This document shows, piece by piece, positions 14,438 to 19,893 of a DNA stretch of 19,893 nt. This DNA comes from Eubacteriales bacterium (GTDB lineage Bacteria > Bacillota > Clostridia > Oscillospirales > CAG-382): positions 1-19,893 of the forward strand of contig JAQVQF010000012.1 of assembly GCA_028701715.1 (NCBI GenBank), in the 5' to 3' direction. The notes beneath the pieces were generated by a model. The model was not told where the DNA came from. It was given only the letters and a program-made list of their open reading frames with translations, and did no database searches. The translations under genes were made by a program, and so were the position numbers. Numbering within the stretch: position 1 is the stretch's first letter; the number at the start of each line of letters is the position of its first letter.

Positions 14438-15343
14438 TTATAAAGAAGCAGTTTTTTCGTATATCCTTTTCCGCAGATCGTCGAGACAATTTAATTCCTC
14501 CGGCCTGCCGATATGCTCTTTTATAACTCCGCAACCGAAGTTATGTATAAGTATACCATTAAAACAAATTTCAGTAAGCTCTTCACGTCCTATATTGCCG
14601 AAAAATCCCTTTATCAGGTGCTTGTCAAACCGGAAAAAATCGATTGCGATAAGGGCGTATTCGTAGCATACCGGGGCGAGCACCGAGTCGGCAAAGTCGA
14701 TGATATAAAGCTTTCCGCCGTCGGATATCAGAGCATTGTCCCCGAAAAGGTCGCCGTGGACGAAAACGCTTTCGGAATAACGGTGATTTCTTATATATGA
14801 CAGGCGTTCGTCGCGGAAGCTTTCCGGAAATTCGGTAAAGCGTGAGTTTATATATGAATCGCTGAAAATATCAATATCGTTGAAGTGTTCGCACGGGGTG
14901 TTCATGGCGTCGGAGATATTGCGGAGCTTGCGCCCGGCTTCGAACCTCATCTGCGCGGTCATATCCTTTTCGGCGTGGATAAACTCCCGTCCGTTTATAT
15001 ATTCGGTTATAAGATAACCGAAAAGATATTTATCCTGTACAAAGCCTTCGGCGATAACCTTGGGCGCGGATATGCCGAGAAGGTTTGCGCGTCTTGAAGC
15101 GTAAATTTCGGTTTTCATATCCGGGGTCTGGTCATTTCCGCTCTCCTTTGGAGCGAATATCTTTATTACATAATCACCCGCGCGGAATACGGCGTTTGTG
15201 CCGGGAGTGAGGTTTTTAAGCACCGCCTGCGGGAGACTCTCCTTACGCATTATATATTCGGCAAGCGGTTGAAAGGCATTTATGGATTGGAACAAACGCC
15301 CCCAGTCCTGCCAGCTGCTTATTTCTTCTTTGAAGAGGTTCAT
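14438..15343 (-). CDS. APH-family phosphotransferase
   Basis: A 301-residue kinase of the aminoglycoside phosphotransferase (APH)/choline kinase superfamily. The ATP-side Lys is K61 in DYVIKIFAPKES. The catalytic loop is VHGDLFGDNALI, with D198 as base and N203 as metal ligand, and the metal Asp D216 lies in LYIIDFADS. These are the family's HGDxxxxN and IDxxD signatures. Members phosphorylate aminoglycosides, macrolides, homoserine, fructosamine and others; the substrate is not predictable. I start at the ATG at 15343, with AAAGGA 12 bases upstream, a long spacing. A TTG at 15364 overlapping the previous stop (TTGA) is an alternative adding seven residues but has no ribosome site. It follows a second, different kinase gene by about 17 bases, so the two are co-transcribed. 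Confidence 0.88.
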   Translation of the reverse strand: MNLFKEEISSWQDWGRLFQSINAFQPLAEYIMRKESLPQAVLKNLTPGTNAVFRAGDYVIKIFAPKESGNDQTPDMKTEIYASRRANLLGISAPKVIAEGFVQDKYLFGYLITEYINGREFIHAEKDMTAQMRFEAGRKLRNISDAMNTPCEHFNDIDIFSDSYINSRFTEFPESFRDERLSYIRNHRYSESVFVHGDLFGDNALISDGGKLYIIDFADSVLAPVCYEYALIAIDFFRFDKHLIKGFFGNIGREELTEICFNGILIHNFGCGVIKEHIGRPEELNCLDDLRKRIYEKTASL

Positions 15344-15360
15344 ATTTACAATTATTCCTT

Positions 15361-16272
15361 TCAATTGTCACAAGACATCATGCTTCTTGTAAATTCGACA
15401 TCCTTCATATTCGGCTTTTCATCGCTTTCCACGCACCAGCTGTTAGCCATACACATTTCCACATATACAAGACGCAATAAATCTATTTTCGGTACGGATA
15501 ATTTTTTTGACAGGGTTTCAATTATATAAAGGTATTTTTCATTGAATCCTTCCTTTATATCATCCTCAAACTCGTTGAGGATAAAGCGGGGAATATCGAA
15601 CACACGGTCTCCGACAACCCCTTTCGGATCTATGATATGATACTGATTATCGCCGCCGAGCAGGATATTGTCGTGATGAAAATCGCCGTGCAGCAGCATT
15701 TCCCCGGTGTATTTACCGCACAGATCACGACAGATTTTTTCGGCTTCATTCATATGGTCGGAAAGCTCCCTGAAGTCTGTTTTATCTCGCATAAAAGCCG
15801 CGATTCTGGTTACCCACCCCATATAAGTGGGATATTTTGATTTATCCGAAGGCTGTTTATGCAAGCCTACAAATACTCCGCAGAAAAGGTCAAGCCGTTT
15901 TTCTATATCGGAAACCGCGCGAAGCTGTGCGCCGGGAATAATCTGTTCGATAAGCAAGGCTCCGTTTGATATATCGGCTTCATAAACGCGGCAAAACCGG
16001 CTGCCGGCATATTCGGAAAGCGCGTTATATTCGGCCTGTGCTTCATCACTTGACTTACCGATTTTCAACACACATTCGCCGTGTCTTTTTGATGTGCATT
16101 TGAATAAGCAGTTGACCGAATAATAATCGATCTGCTTTAAATTATCAAGCTCCCATTCTTCCCTGTATTCGGCAAGCATGGTTAATAGGCTTTGATAAAA
16201 TTCGTCACCGAAATGGGATATTATTTTATCCGTATTCATATTGACGGGTATTGAATATTCACTCGTAATCAT
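15361..16272 (-). CDS. APH(6)/hydroxyurea-kinase-type phosphotransferase
   Basis: A 303-residue kinase resembling the APH(6)/hydroxyurea phosphotransferase branch (streptomycin 6-kinase type). K70 in CVLKIGKSSDEAQAEYNAL is the ATP Lys. The catalytic loop is EMLLHGDFHHDNILLG, with D197 and N202, and the metal Asp D215 lies in YHIIDPKGVVGDRVFDI. The IDPKG-VGD segment is the distinguishing mark of this branch, absent from the neighbouring APH. Length is close to the family's 270-300. Start ATG with AAGGAAGGAC upstream and a promoter at 16309-16337. It is the first gene of the long - strand run. Acting on streptomycin or hydroxyurea is a family possibility, not shown here. Confidence 0.88.
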   Translation of the reverse strand: MITSEYSIPVNMNTDKIISHFGDEFYQSLLTMLAEYREEWELDNLKQIDYYSVNCLFKCTSKRHGECVLKIGKSSDEAQAEYNALSEYAGSRFCRVYEADISNGALLIEQIIPGAQLRAVSDIEKRLDLFCGVFVGLHKQPSDKSKYPTYMGWVTRIAAFMRDKTDFRELSDHMNEAEKICRDLCGKYTGEMLLHGDFHHDNILLGGDNQYHIIDPKGVVGDRVFDIPRFILNEFEDDIKEGFNEKYLYIIETLSKKLSVPKIDLLRLVYVEMCMANSWCVESDEKPNMKDVEFTRSMMSCDN

Positions 16273-16308
16273 GAATAGTCCTTCCTTGTATTAAAAGCGA
16301 TATGAACA

Positions 16309-16337
16309 AATATAACACAAAAATAAATTTATTACAA
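16309..16337 (-). promoter_or_regulatory. promoter of the phosphotransferase pair
   Basis: On the - strand TTGTAA (16337-16332), 17 bases, then TATATT (16314-16309) with TG one base before it (extended -10). Confidence 0.5.
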
Positions 16338-16368
16338 TCCCACCTTTTTTACAATTTCAGTAAAACAA

Positions 16369-16397
16369 TTGATATAACAAGAAAAACGTGGTATAAT
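16369..16397 (+). promoter_or_regulatory. promoter of the + strand GNAT-kinase pair
   Basis: TTGATA (16369-16374), 17 bases, then a perfect TATAAT (16392-16397). It is back to back with the - strand promoter; the two -35 boxes are 31 bases apart. Confidence 0.75.
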
Positions 16398-16450
16398 TAT
16401 TTATAGTAAGTTAAAACAAGCAAACCATTGTTCAGATGGAGATAGTAACA

Positions 16451-16984
16451 ATGAAAGAAAGAACAATGAAAAAGAAGCCTTCTGAAATTATAACCGAACG
16501 GTTAAGCATGCACTCATATAGAGATAGTGATATGGAAACTGCCATTAAGCTTTTATGTAATGATAATATAAAAAAAACATACATGATTCCGGATTTTTAT
16601 TCACGTGAAGATGCTGTTAAAATGTTTTATAAAATTAATGACTGGTCGCATTCCGACGAACACTTTGAATACGGTATTTATTTAAAGGATCAGCTTATAG
16701 GATTCATAAATGATGTGGAAACAGATGACGAGAGTATCGAAATCGGTTATGTTATACATCCTGATATGCAGGGGCGCGGATATGCCACGGAAATACTGTC
16801 GGCTGCCATTCGGGAGCTTTTTAGTATGGGTTATTCTGTTGTTAAAGCGGGCTCTTTTGAAGAAAACATTGCCAGCAAAAGAGTTATGGTTAAGTGCGGA
16901 ATGAGGATGGTCGAAAAAACCGATAGTATAAAATATCAAGGTAAAATTCATCGCTGTCTTTATTATGAAATACGGAAAGAATAA
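16451..16984 (+). CDS. GNAT acetyltransferase, RimL type, AT-rich
   Basis: A 177-residue GNAT. It opens IITERLSMHSYRDSDMETAI, the RimJ/RimL N-terminal signature. The CoA loop is IHPDMQGRGYATEILSAAI, and motif B is SFEENIASKRVMVKCGMRM, where ENxaS-rvmeKcGm is diagnostic. I use the ATG at 16451 because GGAG sits nine bases upstream; an in-frame ATG at 16436 has no ribosome site. Base composition is lower than in neighbouring genes (lines 16561-16680 are about 29% G+C by hand count), suggesting separate acquisition. It lies 13 bases before the P-loop gene and is driven by the consensus promoter at 16369. Substrate unknown. Confidence 0.88.
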   Translation: MKERTMKKKPSEIITERLSMHSYRDSDMETAIKLLCNDNIKKTYMIPDFYSREDAVKMFYKINDWSHSDEHFEYGIYLKDQLIGFINDVETDDESIEIGYVIHPDMQGRGYATEILSAAIRELFSMGYSVVKAGSFEENIASKRVMVKCGMRMVEKTDSIKYQGKIHRCLYYEIRKE

Positions 16985-16997
16985 GGGGAAAATCTAA

Positions 16998-17573
16998 ATG
17001 CCGAATCTTGTAATAATACTCGGTCCCCACGCCGTGGGAAAAATGACCGTGGGTCAGGAGCTTGCCAAAATAACCGGCTATAAGCTTTTTCACAATCATA
17101 TGACCATAGAACTGATAAGAAAGTTTTTTGATGTTCACGGGAGCGCGGAGGGCAGGCATCTTTCGGAGGTTTTCCGCCGTGAAATATTCGAAACTGTCGT
17201 GAAAAGCGATCTTTCGGGGTTGATTTTTACATATATGTTCGGATTCGATCTGCAAAGCGAATATGACTACATATTGAACCTTATCGATTTATATAAGAGT
17301 CACGGAGCAAAGACCTGCGTTGTCGAGCTGTGCGCCGATTTTGAAGTGCGTATAGAGCGTAATAAAACCGAAAATCGGCTTGAAAACAAGGAATCCAAGC
17401 GTGATATTGAACGCAGCGAGGCTGAAATGCGCCGTACCTCCGCTAAATACCGCTTAAATTCCTTTGAGGGCGAGAAGCTGCCCTTTGAAAATTATATTAA
17501 AATCGATAACACGAATATGCCGCCCGAAAAGGTCGCGGCGATTATTTGTCAAACCTTTCACTTGAACGATTAA
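16998..17573 (+). CDS. P-loop kinase-like protein (shikimate kinase/AAA-like)
   Basis: A 191-residue single-domain nucleotide-binding protein. Walker A is G9-PHAVG-K15-M-T17 in LVIILGPHAVGKMTVGQELA, at the very N terminus as in small nucleoside/shikimate-type kinases. KLFHNHMTIELI follows, with His and Met-Thr after the first helix. A strand ending TCVVELCADFEVRIERNKTENR supplies a possible LID-region Arg set (R-xxx-R around residues 118-127). Often annotated as 'shikimate kinase' or 'AAA family ATPase' by automatic pipelines, but shikimate-binding residues are not evident, so the substrate is unknown. ATG start with AAGGGGA upstream. Its stop TAA falls in the first copy of a 7-bp tandem repeat. 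Confidence 0.82.
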   Translation: MPNLVIILGPHAVGKMTVGQELAKITGYKLFHNHMTIELIRKFFDVHGSAEGRHLSEVFRREIFETVVKSDLSGLIFTYMFGFDLQSEYDYILNLIDLYKSHGAKTCVVELCADFEVRIERNKTENRLENKESKRDIERSEAEMRRTSAKYRLNSFEGEKLPFENYIKIDNTNMPPEKVAAIICQTFHLND

Positions 17574-17612
17574 CGTTTAACGTTTAACGTTTAACGTTTA
17601 ACGATTAACGTT
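17564..17612. repeat. 7-bp tandem repeat (TAACGTT)n
   Basis: Six consecutive units start at 17571: four perfect TAACGTT, one TAACGAT and one TAACGTT, preceded by a degenerate GAACGAT at 17564-17570. Each unit contains the palindrome AACGTT. The array fills the whole gap between the convergent P-loop gene and leuB, replacing any ordinary terminator, and contributes the stop codon of the P-loop gene. Confidence 0.92.
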
Positions 17613-17616
17613 GATA

Positions 17617-18669
17617 TTAAACTAAATATGAAATAATTCTGTCGGTCATTTCCCGTGTACCGAGGGTGCCGCCGATATCGCGCGTCAGGTATCCGGCGTC
17701 GAGCGCCGCGCTTACCGCATTTTCTATAACGTCCGATTCCTTTGCCAAATCCAGCGAATGACGCAGCATCATGGCGGCCGACAGTATCGTGGCGACGGGA
17801 TTTGCCGTGCCCGTGCCGGCAATGTCGGGAGCGGAGCCGTGTATCGGCTCGTACAGCCCGCGCTTGCCGTTGCCGACCGATGACGAGGGCAGCATGCCGA
17901 TTGATCCCGTAAGCTGCGAAGCCTCGTCCGACAGGATATCGCCGAACATGTTCGAGGTCACCATAACGTCAAACTGCGCGGGATTTTTGATAAGCTGCAT
18001 GGCGGCGTTGTCGACGAGCATATCGCCGTAAGCTATATCCTTGTATTCCGCGGCAAGCTCGTGCATGACCTCCCGCCATAAACGGGAAGATTCGAGTACA
18101 TTTGCCTTGTCCACGCTGATGACACGCTTCGATCTGCCTCTTGCCGTTTCAAAAGCGACTCTTCCGATACGCTCTATTTCGGTCACGCTGTAGCGTTCGG
18201 TGTCATACGCCTCGACGCCTTTTTCCCCGCATATGCGTCCGCGGTCTCCGAAATAGATGCCTCCCGTAAGCTCCCTGACTATGACGATGTCAAAATCGGG
18301 CGAATTGCGCAGGGGGCTTCTTTCTTTTAAGGCGGGGAAGAGCTTTACGGGGCGGATGTTGGCGTAAAGGCCGAGAGCTTTACGTATGCCGAGCAATCCC
18401 GCTTCCGGACGGAGCTGTCCGGGCAGATTATCCCATTTCGGTCCGCCTACCGCTCCCAGCAGGACGCTGTCGCTTGCGAGACAGCCCGCCACGGTTTCCT
18501 CCGGCAGCGGAACGCCTGTCCGGTCTATCGCGCAGCCGCCGGCGGACAAAGAATTGTATATAAATTCGTGACCATATAAAGCGGCGACGCGGTCGAGCAC
18601 CTGCAGCGCGCTGTCGACGATTTCCGGCCCTATGCCGTCCCCCTTGAGAAGCGCGATGTTAAACCTCAT
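17617..18669 (-). CDS. leuB: 3-isopropylmalate dehydrogenase
   Basis: LeuB oxidises and decarboxylates 3-isopropylmalate to 2-ketoisocaproate with NAD, the third step of leucine synthesis; cytosolic dimer. The 350 residues carry LLKGDGIGPEI at the N terminus, AVGGPKWD, the arginine-rich substrate site ANIRPVKLF, RELTGGIYFGDRG and SVDKANVLESS with the catalytic Lys. Then come YGDMLVDNAAMQLI, SNMFGDILSDEASQL with the metal Asp residues, and the NAD-binding GLYEPIHGSAPDIAGTGTANP. Length is standard. The start ATG has GGAGGT seven bases upstream and overlaps the leuD stop by 11 bases. Last gene of leuC-leuD-leuB; no clear terminator follows, only the 7-bp repeat. Confidence 0.97.
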   Translation of the reverse strand: MRFNIALLKGDGIGPEIVDSALQVLDRVAALYGHEFIYNSLSAGGCAIDRTGVPLPEETVAGCLASDSVLLGAVGGPKWDNLPGQLRPEAGLLGIRKALGLYANIRPVKLFPALKERSPLRNSPDFDIVIVRELTGGIYFGDRGRICGEKGVEAYDTERYSVTEIERIGRVAFETARGRSKRVISVDKANVLESSRLWREVMHELAAEYKDIAYGDMLVDNAAMQLIKNPAQFDVMVTSNMFGDILSDEASQLTGSIGMLPSSSVGNGKRGLYEPIHGSAPDIAGTGTANPVATILSAAMMLRHSLDLAKESDVIENAVSAALDAGYLTRDIGGTLGTREMTDRIISYLV

Positions 18670-19183
18670 CGGTGTTACCTCCGAACATATTTGCTTTAAC
18701 GGCGTTAACCAGCCCTCCGGCGTTGATTATCGATTGGATAAACGCGGGGAATGCCGCGGTTTTGTATTCCTCGCCGGCAGTGAAATTAACGATAACTCCC
18801 GTGTCAAAATTTATCCCGATAACGTCGCCTTCCGATATCCGGCTTACGGCCTCGGGGCATTCGATAATGGGTAAGCCTATATTTATGGCGTTGCGGTAAA
18901 AGATACGTGCGAAGCTTTTTGCGATAATCAGCGATACACCGCTTTCCTTGATCGCTATCGGGGCGTGCTCACGCGACGATCCGCACCCGAAATTGTTGCC
19001 CGCCACCATTATATCGCCCGTCTTAACCCTTGTGACGAAGGTTTTGTCTATGTCCTCCATGCAATGGGAGGCAAGCTCTTTTTTGTCGGTGGTGTTCAGG
19101 TACCTTGCTGGTATTATAACGTCCGTGTCCACGTTGTCACCGTAAATTATGGCGTTTCCTTTGACGTTTAATTCGTTTGCCAT
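18659..19183 (-). CDS. leuD: 3-isopropylmalate dehydratase small subunit
   Basis: LeuD is the swivelling-domain subunit that, with LeuC, isomerises 2-isopropylmalate to 3-isopropylmalate. The 174-residue chain has YGDNVDTDVIIPARYLN near the N terminus, the hallmark AGNNFGCGSSREHAPIAI, IIAKSFARIFYRNAINIGLP, and EGDVIGINFDTGVI. The length suits the short archaeal/clostridial-type LeuD (about 160-175) rather than the 200-residue proteobacterial form. Its GGAGGTG site lies over the end of leuC, two bases separate the genes, and it overlaps leuB by 11 bases. Confidence 0.96.
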   Translation of the reverse strand: MANELNVKGNAIIYGDNVDTDVIIPARYLNTTDKKELASHCMEDIDKTFVTRVKTGDIMVAGNNFGCGSSREHAPIAIKESGVSLIIAKSFARIFYRNAINIGLPIIECPEAVSRISEGDVIGINFDTGVIVNFTAGEEYKTAAFPAFIQSIINAGGLVNAVKANMFGGNTDEV

Positions 19184-19185
19184 GG

Positions 19186-19893
19186 TTACATCACCTCCAC
19201 AGGATGAGAAATTTTTCCGGTTATCGCGCTTGCCGCCGCCACAACGGGGCTTGCCAGATATACCTCGGAGCCGGGGTCGCCCATGCGGCCTACAAAGTTG
19301 CGGTTGGTGGTCGCCACGGCGCGTTCGCCCTTCGCGAGAATTCCCATATGCCCGCCGAGACAGGGTCCGCAGGTGGGGGCGGACACGATCGCGCCCGCTT
19401 CGACGAATATTTTTAAAAGCCCCGCTTCCATCGCCTCAAGATAAATCTTCTGCGTCGCCGGGATTATTATAGCGCGGACATCCTTTGCCACCTTTTTACC
19501 TTTCAGCACTTCAGCCGCGGCGGCAAGGTCCTCGTATCTGCCGTTGGTGCAGGAGCCTATGACGACCTGATCAATTTTTATGTCTCCTATTTGGTCGAAG
19601 GTACGCGCGTTTTCGGGCAAATGCGGGAAAGCGACGGTGGGGGTTATTGCGGAAAGGTCTATTTCATAAATTTCGTCATATACAGCATCCGCGTCCGCCG
19701 AATATACGACGGGCGGTTTTGCTCCGGCGTTCTCGAGGAAGCGTGCGGTTTTTTCGTCAAACGCGAAAATTCCGTTCTTAGCGCCCGCCTCGATAGCCAT
19801 GTTAGCCATGCAAAGTCTGTCGCCGACGGTAAGGGAGGATATACCGTCCCCGACAAATTCCATGGATTTATACAAAGCGCCGTCCACGCCTGT
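19186..19893 (-). CDS. leuC: 3-isopropylmalate dehydratase large subunit, 5'-truncated by window edge
   Basis: LeuC is the [4Fe-4S] aconitase-like subunit that pairs with LeuD. The frame is open through the right edge (beginning TGVDGALYKSMEFVGDG), so about 180 of 420 residues are missing at the N terminus, including the catalytic-domain opening. Visible marks: MANMAIEAGAKNGIF, the cluster ligand Cys in VIGSCTNGRYEDL, and the two other cluster Cys in APTCGPCLGGHMG, followed by TTNRNFVGRMGDPGSEVYL. These three Cys are the ligands known from the aconitase superfamily. Length and motifs suit the short archaeal/clostridial-type LeuC. First visible gene of the leucine operon; promoter and leader are outside the window. 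Confidence 0.95.
   Translation of the reverse strand, partial: TGVDGALYKSMEFVGDGISSLTVGDRLCMANMAIEAGAKNGIFAFDEKTARFLENAGAKPPVVYSADADAVYDEIYEIDLSAITPTVAFPHLPENARTFDQIGDIKIDQVVIGSCTNGRYEDLAAAAEVLKGKKVAKDVRAIIIPATQKIYLEAMEAGLLKIFVEAGAIVSAPTCGPCLGGHMGILAKGERAVATTNRNFVGRMGDPGSEVYLASPVVAAASAITGKISHPVEVM

Noticed and set aside
14352..14534. N-terminal extension of the 26-residue peptide to a longer 87-codon frame
   Set aside because: It runs through the promoter and into the phosphotransferase gene end; the strong ribosome site is at 14351, so only the short frame is supported.

Overview
The window looks like a chromosomal piece from a low-to-mid GC Clostridia-type bacterium (Firmicutes). I infer this from strong AGGAGG-type ribosome binding sites, TTG and ATG starts, a clostridial-looking enolase, a DUF255/YyaL-type thioredoxin protein, many tight ATGA/TAATG gene overlaps, and a very high density of GNAT acetyltransferases and aminoglycoside-kinase-like proteins. 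I cannot name the genus.

Layout. Left edge (+ strand): enolase (eno, cut by the window edge), then a 388-base gap carrying an unusual run of abutting perfect hairpins with imperfect terminal inverted repeats. Then come a GlsB-type small membrane protein, a YyaL/DUF255 thioredoxin-fold protein and a small helical protein with one ferritin-like ExxH motif. A 450-base AT-rich gap follows, with a GC-rich orphan 3' fragment of an aspartate-semialdehyde dehydrogenase gene. Next is a + strand SAM methyltransferase that meets, tail to tail over a bidirectional terminator, a paralogous - strand methyltransferase.

Middle (about 16.3 kb back to 5.5 kb, all - strand): two dissimilar antibiotic-kinase-like phosphotransferases; a promoter-driven 26-residue peptide overlapping a SpoU/TrmH RNA methyltransferase; a UvrA2-like double ATPase lacking the UvrB-binding region; a GNAT fused to a C39-like cysteine peptidase; a nitroreductase fused to pentapeptide repeats; an AAC(6')-like GNAT; a class-C-beta-lactamase-fold serine hydrolase; a free-standing structured noncoding RNA with its own promoter and terminator; two more GNATs; and the methyltransferase. 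Nearly every enzyme family here has members that modify or resist antibiotics, but no member can be given a drug substrate from sequence alone.

Right side: a divergent + strand pair (an AT-rich GNAT and a P-loop kinase-like protein) ends in a 7-bp tandem repeat. It converges on the leucine operon leuC-leuD-leuB (- strand, leuC cut by the window edge). Housekeeping genes at both ends (eno, leuCDB) thus frame an accessory block of about 13 kb.

The most unusual items are the hairpin array at 1214-1458, the noncoding RNA at 7421-7681 (raiA-like by recollection), the short peptide coupled to the SpoU methyltransferase, and the two domain fusions.
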